64,000 nucleotides of DNA from Acidilutibacter cellobiosedens (GTDB taxonomy: Bacteria; Bacillota; Clostridia; Tissierellales; Acidilutibacteraceae), in assembly GCF_004103715.1 (NCBI RefSeq), contig NZ_CP035282.1:2996001-3060000 (forward strand). Direction: 5' to 3'. Made by a program: the position numbers and the translations under genes. The notes beneath the pieces were generated by a model. The model saw only the letters and a list, made by a program, of their open reading frames with translations. It was not told the DNA's origin and did not search any database. Below are positions 18,570 through 28,315 of the stretch, one piece after another (positions within the stretch are counted from its first letter, which is position 1; every line of letters begins with the position of its first letter).

Positions 18570-19649
18570 TTATATTATATGTCGTTCTATAAATACTTGA
18601 TCCTGATACCTTTTAAGTCCCTCTTTTATTATTTTCGCTCTTATTTCTCCTACTCCTTCTGCCAAATCCAATTCTGATACAGAAGCTTTTAATATCCGTT
18701 GTAAAGATCCGAACATTTTTATCACATTTTCTAAAACTCCCGAAGAAATTCTGGGAATTTTGTTTAATATTCTATATCCTTTTGGATATATATTCACATC
18801 TAATGAATTATTATCGTTATCATAGCCAAAAATCCGAGCAATATTAGATAAATTTAGCAATTCTTCAGAAGAAAGATTCATTATTTCCTCATTTATTTTC
18901 TGATATGATTTTTCTTGATTATGATACCAGTAATCCTTTATTATATTCATCTTATCTTCCTTTACATTGCTCATAATCTCTTCCATCTGCATAGTTATAA
19001 GTCTTCCTTCATTTCCTAACTCCAATATATATCTTTCAATTTCTTCTTCTATTCTTTCAATCATTTCAACTTTCTGTATAATCTTTGCTACATCATATAC
19101 TGTAACCAGATCTTCAAATTCAAGAATAGTCAAATTGTTTATAGCTTGATTAAAGACGGTTTTATACTTTTCCAAAACTTGTATGGCTTGATTTGCTTTG
19201 TTTAGTACTTGATTCGTATCCCTTAAAACATATTTAATATTTCCTTTATATAATGTAATGATGTTCCTTCTTTGAGACACAGCTACAACTAAGGCTTTAG
19301 TTTGCTTAGATACTCTTTCAGCCGTTCTGTGCCTTATACCCGTTTCTTGTGAAAAAATATTTTGATCAGGCAGCAACTGAACATTAGCATAGAGAATCTT
19401 TTTACAATCTGACGATATAATAACCGCACCATCCATCTTTGCCAATTCATAAATATAATATGGAGTATAATCTTTATCGATAATAAATCCTCCATCTATA
19501 ATTTTCAAAACGTCCTCTTCATTTCCAATTACAATTAAAGCTCCTGTTTTGGATCTCACAATATTGTCTATTCCTAATCTCAGTTCTGTACCAGGTGCTA
19601 ACATTCTAAGAGAATTATATAGTTCTTGCTTTAAATTGTCATTTTTCAT
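18570..19649 (-). CDS. disA: DNA integrity scanning diadenylate cyclase DisA
   Basis: DisA makes c-di-AMP from two ATP and stops when it meets branched DNA. The DAC domain has the catalytic motifs DGA (residues 73-75) and RHR (106-108, in GIRHRTAERVSKQT). A helical spine follows, and a C-terminal helix-hairpin-helix DNA-binding domain (LAEGVGEIRAKIIKEGLKRY). Its length of 359 residues is normal. It lies 3 bp after radA, the conserved pair in which RadA modulates DisA. Confidence 0.98.
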   Translation of the reverse strand: MKNDNLKQELYNSLRMLAPGTELRLGIDNIVRSKTGALIVIGNEEDVLKIIDGGFIIDKDYTPYYIYELAKMDGAVIISSDCKKILYANVQLLPDQNIFSQETGIRHRTAERVSKQTKALVVAVSQRRNIITLYKGNIKYVLRDTNQVLNKANQAIQVLEKYKTVFNQAINNLTILEFEDLVTVYDVAKIIQKVEMIERIEEEIERYILELGNEGRLITMQMEEIMSNVKEDKMNIIKDYWYHNQEKSYQKINEEIMNLSSEELLNLSNIARIFGYDNDNNSLDVNIYPKGYRILNKIPRISSGVLENVIKMFGSLQRILKASVSELDLAEGVGEIRAKIIKEGLKRYQDQVFIERHII

Positions 19650-19652
19650 AAA

Positions 19653-21023
19653 TTATCCTCCGAAAACCATATTCAATCCTTCTTCAACTGAAGATATCCC
19701 TATTATTTTTATCCCTTTAACATCTTTTATATCTTTTAAATTGGCCTTTGGAATCAATGCAGTATCAAATCCCAATTTAGCCGCTTCCTTAACTCTTCTC
19801 TCAACAAAGCTTACTGAACGTACTTCTCCTGCCAATCCTACTTCCCCCATAACCACGGTTCCCGGGGATATAAAAGCGTCTTTATAACTGGACGCAATAG
19901 ATATAATTATTCCCAGATCCATAGATGGTTCTTTCGATTTTATTCCTCCTGCAATATTAATATACACATCATAATTTTGAAGCTTATAGCCCATTTTCTT
20001 CTCCAAAACCGCTATCATAAGTATGACTTTATTATAGTCTATTCCCATGGCAACTCTTCGAGGTATTCCAAAAGGGGTAGAGCTTACAAGAGATTGAACT
20101 TCCACAAGCATAGGCCTTGTACCTTCTATACTTGGTACTACTACAGTACCTGATGTGTCCATAGGTCTTCCTGAAAGAAGAGCTGCAGATGGGTCTTCAA
20201 TTTCTTCAAGTCCTTTATCTTTCATCTCAAACATTCCTATCTCATTTGTAGAGCCAAATCTATTTTTAACCGCTCTAAGTATCCTGTAACTATGGTACAT
20301 CTCCCCCTCAAGATAAAGAACAGTATCTACCATATGTTCCAATACCTTAGGACCCGCAATTGAACCCTCTTTAGTCACATGGCCCACTATAAAAGTAGCT
20401 ATGGCTTTTTCCTTGGCTATTTTCATCAACTTATAAGTTGACTCTCTCACCTGGCTAACACTTCCCGGAGCCGACATAATATCTGAACTATAAACCGTTT
20501 GAACGGAATCAATTATGAGTATGTCTGGTAAAATTTTATCTATTCCCTTTTCAATTATGTCCAAATTAGTTTCGGATATAATATATAGTTCTTGAGAATT
20601 TAAATTTAACCTTTCTGCTCTTATTTTTATTTGTTTGAAGGACTCTTCTCCCGATGCATATAAAATCTTTAATCCCTTCTTGGACAGTTGATTTGCCATT
20701 TGAATTAAAAGAGTGGATTTTCCTATTCCCGGCTCACCTCCTACAAGAATAAGAGAGCCCTTCACTATTCCTCCTCCGAGAACCCTGTCAAATTCTTCGA
20801 TCCCTATTTCAATTCTATCCTCTTCATCTATTTCTACATCAATTAGTCTCTCTATCTTTCTTTCAGATATGTTGTCAAGTGTGTTAATATGTGAAGTTTT
20901 TTCTTCCCTTTTTATTACTTCTTCGACAAATGAATTCCATGCATTACATGAAGGACATTTTCCCAACCATCGAAGAGTTTCATACCCACAATTTTGGCAA
21001 ACATATTTCGTTTTTAATTTCAC
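19653..21023 (-). CDS. radA: DNA repair protein RadA
   Basis: RadA is a RecA-like, hexameric DNA branch-migration helicase. The 456-residue protein has an N-terminal zinc finger (C9, C12, C23, C26), Walker A GGEPGIGKS (residues 95-103), the family-defining KNRFG motif and a C-terminal Lon-protease-like domain. The start codon is GTG, with GGAGG upstream. It is coupled to disA and lies downstream of clpC across an intergenic repeat. Confidence 0.97.
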   Translation of the reverse strand: MKLKTKYVCQNCGYETLRWLGKCPSCNAWNSFVEEVIKREEKTSHINTLDNISERKIERLIDVEIDEEDRIEIGIEEFDRVLGGGIVKGSLILVGGEPGIGKSTLLIQMANQLSKKGLKILYASGEESFKQIKIRAERLNLNSQELYIISETNLDIIEKGIDKILPDILIIDSVQTVYSSDIMSAPGSVSQVRESTYKLMKIAKEKAIATFIVGHVTKEGSIAGPKVLEHMVDTVLYLEGEMYHSYRILRAVKNRFGSTNEIGMFEMKDKGLEEIEDPSAALLSGRPMDTSGTVVVPSIEGTRPMLVEVQSLVSSTPFGIPRRVAMGIDYNKVILMIAVLEKKMGYKLQNYDVYINIAGGIKSKEPSMDLGIIISIASSYKDAFISPGTVVMGEVGLAGEVRSVSFVERRVKEAAKLGFDTALIPKANLKDIKDVKGIKIIGISSVEEGLNMVFGG

Positions 21024-21054
21024 AAAATCTCCTCCAATTTTATTTTATCCATTA

Positions 21055-21125
21055 TAAAAAAGGCTTCTGTTAAAGCATTAATGAATTAAAGAAAATATGA
21101 TTTTTCTATGGACTATAACAAAAAA
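21055..21125 (+). repeat. Dispersed two-hairpin intergenic repeat, copy C
   Basis: Begins AAAAAAGGCTTCTGTTAAAGCATTAATG and ends TTTTCTATGGACTATAAC, matching the ends of the family. The internal hairpin arms are diverged. Confidence 0.6.
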
Positions 21126-21176
21126 CAGATACTCCTATTTTAAACAAGATAAAATAGGAATATCTGTAAAATAATT

Positions 21177-23621
21177 TTATCTATTTAATACAGGTTCCTT
21201 ATTAAATATCAATTTATCTCCATCATAATTAATTAATATATTATCTGTCTTAGACACATTACCTTTAAGAATTTCCTCAGCCAGCTGATCCTCTATCATA
21301 CTTCTTATAACCCTCTCCAAAGGTCTTGCCCCAAATTCAGGGTCAAATCCTTTCTTACTTATGAAGCTTCTTGTTTCATCGCTTATTTTCACATTGATAT
21401 CCATTTTTTTGAGCCTCTTCTGCAGATTCTTAATCATTATATCCACAATTTCTTTTACCTGGGTTTCATTAAGAGAATGGAATATAATTATGTCATCAAT
21501 TCTGTTCAAAAACTCAGGTCTGAATGTTCTTCTTAATTCTGCCTGTATAGTTTCCTTCATTTTTTCATATTCTTCCTTTTCCTCTGAAGACTGCCTTGTA
21601 AATCCGAGGACATTTTGCTTTTTAAGCAAAGTTGCCCCTACATTTGATGTCATAATTATCACCGTATTCTTGAAATCCACAGTCCTTCCCTTAGAATCCG
21701 TAAGTCTTCCGTCATCTAATATTTGAAGAAGAACATTAAATACATCCGGATGAGCCTTTTCTATTTCATCAAACAATATTACGGAATAAGGTCTCCTTCT
21801 AACCATTTCCGTTAACTGTCCTCCTTCATCATATCCTACATACCCCGGAGGAGAACCTATTAATTTCGATACAGAATATTTCTCCATATACTCCGACATA
21901 TCAACCCTTATCATAGCATCTTCGTCGCCAAATAATGCCTCCGCTAAAGCTTTCGCAAGATAAGTTTTGCCCACTCCTGTAGGCCCTACAAAGATAAAAG
22001 TTCCTATAGGCTTTTTAGGATCCTTAAGCCCTACTCTTGCTCTTCTAACAGCTCTTGAAACGGCTTCGACTGCTTTATCTTGCCCAACGACCTTTTCATG
22101 AAGAACTTTTTCTAAATTAAGAAGTCTTTGGCTTTCTTCCATTGTCATTTTATTCACAGGAATCCCAGTCCAGTTTGAAACTACAGCAGCTATTTCATCA
22201 TATCCGACTTCTATATTAGAATCCTTCTTTTCTTTATCCCATTGAGATTTTTTGAATTCCATCTCTGCTTTTATTTTTCTTTCCATATCTCTTACTTTCG
22301 CTGCTTTTTCATAATTTTGATTATTAATTGCTTCTTCTTTTTCCTGAGATAATTCTTCCAACTTATCTTCTAAGCTTTTCAAACCATTAGGAGTTGTTAT
22401 TGATTTCAATCTCACCATGGAAGCAGCTTCATCCATTAAATCTATTGCCTTATCGGGAAGAAATCTATCTGTTATATATCTGGCCGAAAGCTCTACAGCA
22501 GCTTTTATTCCCTGGTCAGTTATTTTGACTCTATGATAAGCTTCATATCTATCTCTTAGCCCTTCAAGTATTTTAATTGTATCTTCTATTGTGGGTTCTT
22601 CAACCATTATGGGCTGAAATCTTCTCTCTAAAGCAGAATCCTTTTCTATATGTTTTCTATATTCATCAGTAGTTGTCGCACCTATTATTTGAAGTTCTCC
22701 CCGAGCCAAAACCGGTTTTAATATATTCGACGCATCTATCGCTCCTTCTGCTGCTCCCGCCCCAACTATGGTATGGAGTTCATCAATAAACAATATAACG
22801 TCCTTAGATTCTTTCAGCTCCTTCATAACTGCTTTAAATCTTTCTTCAAATTCTCCTCTATATTTAGCTCCTGCAATCATGCTTGCCAAATCCAAGGATA
22901 CAACTCTTTTATCCTTAATCATATCCGGAACTTTTCCTTCAATTATCTTTTGAGCTAATCCTTCTGCAATTGCTGTCTTTCCTACCCCCGGTTCTCCAAT
23001 TAAGCATGGGTTATTCTTAGTTCTTCTGCTCAGCACCTGAATTACTCTCTCTATTTCTTTCGTTCTCCCTATGACAGGATCTATTTTACCATCTTTTGCA
23101 AGCTTATTTAAATCAGAACTGTATTTATCGAGATTAGGAGTGCTGCTCCTACTTCTTCCGTCTCCCTGAGATGCCTTCATATTATTTTCTGTAAGCATTT
23201 CTATAACATCTTCTCTTAGCTTTTCTACATCAACTCCTAAGCTTCTTAAGACAACTACAGCTACCCCTTCTCCTTCTTCCAATAATCCAAGAAGAATATG
23301 CTCAGTTCCTATATAATTATTTCCTAAGTTCCTTGCTTCCAAAAATCCCAATTCAAATACTCTTTTAGTCCTAGGAGTGAATCCTAATATATCCGTTTCA
23401 TAACTGCCATATCCTACAGCCTTTATTATTTGTTCTCTTAAAATATCCACATTCAATCCTGCATTTTTCAACGATTGGGCAGCAATACCTTCATCTTCTT
23501 CTAATAATCCCAAAAGCAGATGCTCCGTTCCTACATAATTATGTCTTAGCTTTTGAGCTTCTTGCTGAGCCAAGAGCATTACTTTTTGAGCACTTTCTGT
23601 AAATCTTCCAAACATTGCCAT
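21177..23621 (-). CDS. clpC: ATP-dependent Clp protease ATPase subunit ClpC
   Basis: ClpC unfolds substrates for ClpP, including McsB-phosphoarginine-tagged proteins. The 814-residue protein has two N-terminal Clp repeats, two AAA+ modules (Walker A GEPGVGKT and GPTGVGKT) and a middle coiled-coil UVR/M domain (SQEKEEAINNQNYEKAAKVRD) that distinguishes ClpC from ClpB. It lies 14 bp after mcsB in the ctsR operon and is under CtsR control. Confidence 0.98.
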   Translation of the reverse strand: MAMFGRFTESAQKVMLLAQQEAQKLRHNYVGTEHLLLGLLEEDEGIAAQSLKNAGLNVDILREQIIKAVGYGSYETDILGFTPRTKRVFELGFLEARNLGNNYIGTEHILLGLLEEGEGVAVVVLRSLGVDVEKLREDVIEMLTENNMKASQGDGRSRSSTPNLDKYSSDLNKLAKDGKIDPVIGRTKEIERVIQVLSRRTKNNPCLIGEPGVGKTAIAEGLAQKIIEGKVPDMIKDKRVVSLDLASMIAGAKYRGEFEERFKAVMKELKESKDVILFIDELHTIVGAGAAEGAIDASNILKPVLARGELQIIGATTTDEYRKHIEKDSALERRFQPIMVEEPTIEDTIKILEGLRDRYEAYHRVKITDQGIKAAVELSARYITDRFLPDKAIDLMDEAASMVRLKSITTPNGLKSLEDKLEELSQEKEEAINNQNYEKAAKVRDMERKIKAEMEFKKSQWDKEKKDSNIEVGYDEIAAVVSNWTGIPVNKMTMEESQRLLNLEKVLHEKVVGQDKAVEAVSRAVRRARVGLKDPKKPIGTFIFVGPTGVGKTYLAKALAEALFGDEDAMIRVDMSEYMEKYSVSKLIGSPPGYVGYDEGGQLTEMVRRRPYSVILFDEIEKAHPDVFNVLLQILDDGRLTDSKGRTVDFKNTVIIMTSNVGATLLKKQNVLGFTRQSSEEKEEYEKMKETIQAELRRTFRPEFLNRIDDIIIFHSLNETQVKEIVDIMIKNLQKRLKKMDINVKISDETRSFISKKGFDPEFGARPLERVIRSMIEDQLAEEILKGNVSKTDNILINYDGDKLIFNKEPVLNR

Positions 23622-23635
23622 AATATCCCTCCTTC

Positions 23636-24649
23636 TTAAAACCTTTCTCGTATCAACTCAGCTCTTTTTATATCTCTTTCTTCTGGAATCATATCTTTTC
23701 CGTAATATCTTTGTAAACTTGACGGTTGGCACAAAATCATCAGTTGATCTATATCCTTTAATTTTATATCTTTAATTATACCCATTTCTATACCCATCTT
23801 TATATCGGAAAATAATTTCATTGTCTCACTGGAAGTTATAACTCTTGAATATTTAAGCAGACCTAATGCGCGAAATACTCTATCTTCCATATCGATTTTT
23901 TGGGTTTCCAATAACTTTAATCTCAGATTTCTTTCTTTCTCAATGACCTCCAAAATTACACTTTTTAATTTCTGAACTATTTCTTCTTCCGTTTCTCCCA
24001 GTGTTGTCTGATTTGATATTTGAAATAAATTTCCTAATATTTGACTTCCTTCCCCATATATCCCTCTCACAGTGAGTCCTATTTGATTCAATGCAGAGAT
24101 CAGACTATCTATATACCCCGTTAACACCAAACAAGGCAAATGAACCATACACGATATTCTCATGCCTGTTCCCACATTAGTTGGACAAGATGTAAGATAA
24201 CCAAACTTTTCACTGTAAGCATAATCTATATTCTTTTCCAAGAAATCATCAATTTCAGAACAAAGTTTCCATCCTTCCTCCAGATACAATCCGGGAAATA
24301 AGACCTGCATCCTCAAATGATCTTCTTCATTAATCATAATAGTAACCGCTTCATCTTCCCGTAAAAAAAAGCTTGATTTATCAGGAACTTCTATAAGTCC
24401 GGGACTTATGAGATGTTCTTCAACATATGCTCTTCTCTCTAAGGAAGATAAATCTTCTATTCTTTTAAAATTATATTTCTCAGGCAGATTACTTTTTTCC
24501 ATAGCATTTAAAATCTTCTCCGTAACAACCTGAGATTCGTTTAGACTCATTCGTTGGGGAAATTTTTCATCTCTTATATTTCTGGCAAGTCTCACTCTGC
24601 TGCTTACCACAACATCTTCATCTATACCTTCTCTATCGAGCCACTTCAC
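23636..24649 (-). CDS. mcsB: Protein-arginine kinase McsB
   Basis: McsB phosphorylates arginines on damaged proteins, marking them for ClpCP, and inactivates CtsR. The start is GTG at 24647-24649 (337 residues) with AGAGG seven bases upstream. The phosphagen-kinase fold shows VVVSSRVRLARNI and the catalytic-cysteine loop TSCPTNVGTGMR. It depends on McsA, encoded just upstream with overlapping ends. Confidence 0.96.
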   Translation of the reverse strand: MKWLDREGIDEDVVVSSRVRLARNIRDEKFPQRMSLNESQVVTEKILNAMEKSNLPEKYNFKRIEDLSSLERRAYVEEHLISPGLIEVPDKSSFFLREDEAVTIMINEEDHLRMQVLFPGLYLEEGWKLCSEIDDFLEKNIDYAYSEKFGYLTSCPTNVGTGMRISCMVHLPCLVLTGYIDSLISALNQIGLTVRGIYGEGSQILGNLFQISNQTTLGETEEEIVQKLKSVILEVIEKERNLRLKLLETQKIDMEDRVFRALGLLKYSRVITSSETMKLFSDIKMGIEMGIIKDIKLKDIDQLMILCQPSSLQRYYGKDMIPEERDIKRAELIRERF

Positions 24650-24659
24650 TATATCACCT

Positions 24660-25166
24660 CTATTTCTGTTCAATATCCTTCTGAAGCTTCTTTATTTTAT
24701 CCCTTATAACGGCCGCCCTTTCAAATTGCTCTTCTTTTACATAGTTATCCAGTTGAACTTTGAGCTTATCTATTTCAGTTCTTATTCCTATGGTCCCTAT
24801 AGATGCCTTAGGAATTTTCCCTATATGGTTATTATGACCATGAATTTCCGTTAATAAGGGAATCAATTTTTCTTTAAAAGATATATAACAATTTGGACAT
24901 CCTAATTTTCCTGTCTGTTTAAATTCATTATAATCCATACCACAATAGGAACATTTTAAATCATATTTATTTTCCTTAACAGTTTCTCCTTGTATATTAT
25001 CTATTAATCCCGTCAAAAATTTGTGAAAAGAAAAATTAGTATCAAAATCCAAATCCTTGTATTCTTTAGCACACTCGCTACAAAGATGAATCTCCGTCAC
25101 CACTCCGTTAACTATTTTAGTATAATGCATAGTTGCTGGTCTTTTCTTGCATTGCTGACATAACAT
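24660..25166 (-). CDS. mcsA: McsB activator McsA
   Basis: A 168-residue zinc-binding protein that activates the McsB kinase. CXXC pairs lie at residues 3-6, about 29-32, and in the central CSYCGMDYNEFKQTGKLGC / CPNC region. The C-terminal UVR motif (LDNYVKEEQFERAAVIRDKIKKLQ) mediates ClpC/McsB contact in the family. It is the second gene of the ctsR-mcsA-mcsB-clpC operon. Confidence 0.95.
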   Translation of the reverse strand: MLCQQCKKRPATMHYTKIVNGVVTEIHLCSECAKEYKDLDFDTNFSFHKFLTGLIDNIQGETVKENKYDLKCSYCGMDYNEFKQTGKLGCPNCYISFKEKLIPLLTEIHGHNNHIGKIPKASIGTIGIRTEIDKLKVQLDNYVKEEQFERAAVIRDKIKKLQKDIEQK

Positions 25167-25182
25167 GATCCTTCTACCCCCT

Positions 25183-25644
25183 TTATTCTCGTAACAATAC
25201 TAAAAGCATATTTTTAAGTATATCTGCTCTCAATTCATTCCTATTGTCATAAACATTCTTAAGCGTTCTATCTCCAATTGCAATTTTCATCATATCTCCT
25301 TCTCTTTCAGTTACGATACCTTCCTCACTTAGTCTTTCAATAATACTATATGCTTTGGTTTTAGATATAGATTGCCCTATAGTATTAACTAACAAATCAT
25401 TAATATCACTATCTTCAGATATTCCCACCTTTACAATTTTTATATATCCTCCTCCGCCTCTCCTGCTTTCTATATAATACCCTTTGTATGGAGTAAACCT
25501 CGTAGTAAGGACATAATTTATTTGTGAAGGAGCACAATCAAAATATTGTGCCAATTCATTTCTTTGAATTTCAACTACTCCGTTATCAGTTTCATCTAGT
25601 AAATTCTTGATAAATTCTTCAATTATGTTACTCAACCTCGGCAT
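25183..25644 (-). CDS. ctsR: CtsR, transcriptional repressor of class III heat-shock genes
   Basis: CtsR represses clp genes until heat stress or McsB inactivates it. I chose the ATG at 25642-25644 (MPRLSNIIEEFI, 153 residues). The winged helix-turn-helix includes NQYFDCAPSQINYVL-like sequence, and the glycine-rich wing ESRRGGGGYIKI, which is the heat sensor, is intact. CtsR operator heptads lie 19-41 bp upstream of the start. Confidence 0.96.
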   Translation of the reverse strand: MPRLSNIIEEFIKNLLDETDNGVVEIQRNELAQYFDCAPSQINYVLTTRFTPYKGYYIESRRGGGGYIKIVKVGISEDSDINDLLVNTIGQSISKTKAYSIIERLSEEGIVTEREGDMMKIAIGDRTLKNVYDNRNELRADILKNMLLVLLRE

Positions 25645-25662
25645 TTTTATCACCCTAATTTA

Positions 25663-25685
25663 TTTGACTTTGACTTTCTTTGCCT
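25663..25685 (-). promoter_or_regulatory. CtsR operator
   Basis: On the minus strand AGGCAAA-GAA-AGTCAAA matches the CtsR box (two R/GTCAAA heptads spaced by three bases) with one mismatch. A third AGTCAAA heptad overlaps the second by one base (25663-25669). Its position just upstream of ctsR indicates autoregulation of the operon. Confidence 0.82.
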
Positions 25686-25846
25686 TTCTATACTAATTTT
25701 CTCCTATATAATACTTTTTTTCAACATTCAATATAATTCATATATCCATAAAATATAATAATATCATCAGTAGATAAGCATTTATATGATATTATTTCAA
25801 TATTTCTCCCATTTTCTCGTCTTAATCATAATAAATTCAAACATAT

Positions 25847-25952
25847 AAAAAAATCTCTATTGAAATATTGACATATTAAGGAAACTTCTTTTATCCATTC
25901 AGGGCTAAATATGTACTAAGATAAATCGGGGTTTCTCTATGGGTTATAAAAA
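25847..25952 (+). repeat. Dispersed two-hairpin intergenic repeat, copy D
   Basis: One of the two long copies. Begins AAAAAAATCTCTATTGAAAT, contains ATTGACATATTAAGG, and ends GGGGTTTCTCTATGGGTTAT followed by AAAAA. It lies between ctsR and the fusA-like gene in a 350-bp gap that otherwise holds only the CtsR operator and a terminator. Confidence 0.75.
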
Positions 25953-25987
25953 GGCCTTGGATTTTAATCAAAATCCAAGGTCTTTTA
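25947..25987 (-). terminator. Terminator of the EF-G-like gene
   Basis: The transcript forms GACCTTGGATTTT / AAAATCCAAGGCC around a GATT loop, followed by TTTTT, 15 bp after the stop codon. Confidence 0.88.
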
Positions 25988-26002
25988 TATATCTGAAATT
26001 TT

Positions 26003-28060
26003 TTAATCCTTTTTGGATTCTTCAATTATTTTTTGACTTATATTTGCGGGAACTTCTTCATATCTTACAAAATGCATTGTGAAACTTCCTCTTGCCTGAG
26101 TCATACTTCTTAAATCTATGGCATATTTAAACAACTCGGCCTGAGGAGCTTCAGCTATAACAAGCTGCATTCCATCTTCCTGTTGTTCCATCCCCAAAAT
26201 TTTGCCTCTTCGTTTATTCATATCACCCATTATATCACCCATATAAGCATCAGGAATTAGTATTTCTACTCTCATTATAGGTTCCAGCAAAACAGGATTT
26301 GCTGCTTCCATACCCTTCTTAAAGGCTATAGATGCCGCTATTTTAAATGCCATTTCGTTAGAATCCACAGGATGATAAGAACCGTCAAATAAAACAGCTT
26401 TAACATTAACTACGGGATATCCTGCTAGAACTCCCTTGTCTAAACATTCTCTCAGTCCCTTTTCAACTGCCGGTATATATTGTCTTGGAACCGCTCCTCC
26501 AAATACCTCTTCATCAAATATAAATTCTTCCTCCGTCGGTTCAAATCTTACGTGAACATCTCCATATTGTCCTGCTCCACCGGATTGTTTCTTATGTTTT
26601 CCCTGTACACTGGAGGTACCCTTTATGGTTTCCCTATAAGCAATCTTGGGATCAGCCATGTTTACATCTACTCCAAATGTATTCTTAAGCTTGTTCACTA
26701 TAACTGACAACTGCATATTTCCTTGCCCGCCTATTAACAATTGTTTCGTTTCCTTATTTCTGTTTAATACAAAAGTAGGATCTTCTTCCGTAAGCCTCTG
26801 TAGAGAACTCCCTATTTTTTCCTCATCGCCTTTGGTTTTAGGTTCCACGGCCATAAACAAACAAGGTTCAGGATATTGTATCTTTTCATATTGAATAGGA
26901 TTTGATTTATCGCATAAAGTATCTCCTGTTTGAGTAAACTGCAGTTTTGAAGTTGCTCCTATATCTCCCGCATCTATCTCCGATACTTCCAATTGAGTTT
27001 TTCCTCTTAATGCAAACAATCCTCCCAATTTTTCCGCACTATCTTTGTTGCTGTTAAATATTTCCTTATCCTTTGTAATCTTTCCGGATATCACTTTAAA
27101 TACAGACAATTTACCAACAAACGGGTCAACTATTGTTTTAAACACGAGAGCAGAAAAAGGTTCCTTACTATCAACCTTTCTCGACATTTCCTTTTCTCCG
27201 CTCATTCCTTTATATTCTCCTACTTCGTTTGGAGCAGGGATATATCTTTCAATTAAATTTAACAATAAGTCAATACTTATATCTTTATCAGCCGAACCAG
27301 GAATCAGAGGAACTAAATCTCCATTTTTAACAGCAATTTTAAGGCCCTTTCTTATTTCTTCCTCTGTAAATGATTCTCCGTCAAAATATTTTTCCATTAA
27401 AGCTTCATCTGTCTCTGCTATCTTTTCTATTAAATCATCATTGATAGAGTTCATTTCTGATTGCAGTTCAGAAGGAATATCAACTGTTTTTACTTCTCGT
27501 CCATTATATTCCTTTGCTATTTTATCAATAACATCTACTACACCTTTAAAATCATCGGAACGGTATATAGGCAATCCAAAAGGTACAACCTTTTCCCCAA
27601 ATTTATCTTTTATATCTGAAAGAAGTTTTTCAAAATTTATATTTTCTTTATCCATTTTGTTCATAAACATTATTGTTGGAACTTTATTTTTTTGAGTATA
27701 TTGCCACGCTTTTTCCGTACCAACTTCTATACCTGATGAAGCATCTATTACTATTACCGCTCCATCAGCCGCTCTAAGTGCTCCGTACATTTCTCCGATA
27801 AAATCAAAATATCCTGGGGTATCAAGAAAATTATATTTAATATCTTTTAATTCAATAGGTATAACTGATGTTCCAATTGAAATTTTCCTTGAGATTTCCT
27901 CTTTATCAAAATCGGAAGCAGTATTCCCATCATCTGTTCTTCCCTGTCTCTTAGTTACATCTGTAACATATAAGGCAGCTTCCGAGATTGTTGTTTTTCC
28001 ACTACTGCCATGCCCTATCAAAGCAATATTTCTGACCTGACCAGTTTGATATTCTTTCAT
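26003..28060 (-). CDS. EF-G-like translational GTPase (EF-G2 type)
   Basis: A 685-residue GTPase with the EF-G domain order. It has G1 GHGSSGKTT near residue 17, DTPGYFDF (G3) and NKMDKE (G4), then domains II to V, ending in the RSMTQARGSFTMHF region typical of EF-G domain V. The G1 variant and the overall sequence match the second, divergent EF-G class of clostridia rather than the main fusA, which normally lies beside rpsG and tuf. The precise role is uncertain. It is a single-gene unit with its own terminator. Confidence 0.88.
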   Translation of the reverse strand: MKEYQTGQVRNIALIGHGSSGKTTISEAALYVTDVTKRQGRTDDGNTASDFDKEEISRKISIGTSVIPIELKDIKYNFLDTPGYFDFIGEMYGALRAADGAVIVIDASSGIEVGTEKAWQYTQKNKVPTIMFMNKMDKENINFEKLLSDIKDKFGEKVVPFGLPIYRSDDFKGVVDVIDKIAKEYNGREVKTVDIPSELQSEMNSINDDLIEKIAETDEALMEKYFDGESFTEEEIRKGLKIAVKNGDLVPLIPGSADKDISIDLLLNLIERYIPAPNEVGEYKGMSGEKEMSRKVDSKEPFSALVFKTIVDPFVGKLSVFKVISGKITKDKEIFNSNKDSAEKLGGLFALRGKTQLEVSEIDAGDIGATSKLQFTQTGDTLCDKSNPIQYEKIQYPEPCLFMAVEPKTKGDEEKIGSSLQRLTEEDPTFVLNRNKETKQLLIGGQGNMQLSVIVNKLKNTFGVDVNMADPKIAYRETIKGTSSVQGKHKKQSGGAGQYGDVHVRFEPTEEEFIFDEEVFGGAVPRQYIPAVEKGLRECLDKGVLAGYPVVNVKAVLFDGSYHPVDSNEMAFKIAASIAFKKGMEAANPVLLEPIMRVEILIPDAYMGDIMGDMNKRRGKILGMEQQEDGMQLVIAEAPQAELFKYAIDLRSMTQARGSFTMHFVRYEEVPANISQKIIEESKKD

Positions 28061-28253
28061 TATATCTTTTCCCCCTTAACCAGCGTATTTGTTATTGGTA
28101 AGTATTCTACAAAGATTTTAAAATTCCTTTTAAAGCCTAATATTTTCCTACGGATAATATTTCCTACCACGCCGAAAATATGCAAAACACAATATTAAAA
28201 CACTCTATTTTAAATTATAGCATGAAACATATAATTATCATAGTATTTTTTTG

Positions 28254-28282
28254 TTGTCTATATCTATAATTACTGATATACT
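28254..28282 (+). promoter_or_regulatory. Promoter of hisC
   Basis: TTGTCT (28254-28259), a 17-bp spacer and TATACT (28277-28282), about 33 bp upstream of the start. Confidence 0.6.
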
Positions 28283-28315
28283 AAATATGAAAAACTTTGA
28301 GAGGAGTTGGTTTTG

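Noticed and set aside
27045..27695. 216-residue plus-strand ORF antisense to the EF-G-like gene
   Set aside because: Shadow frame of a well-supported GTPase; Ser/Ile-rich with no family features or start signal.
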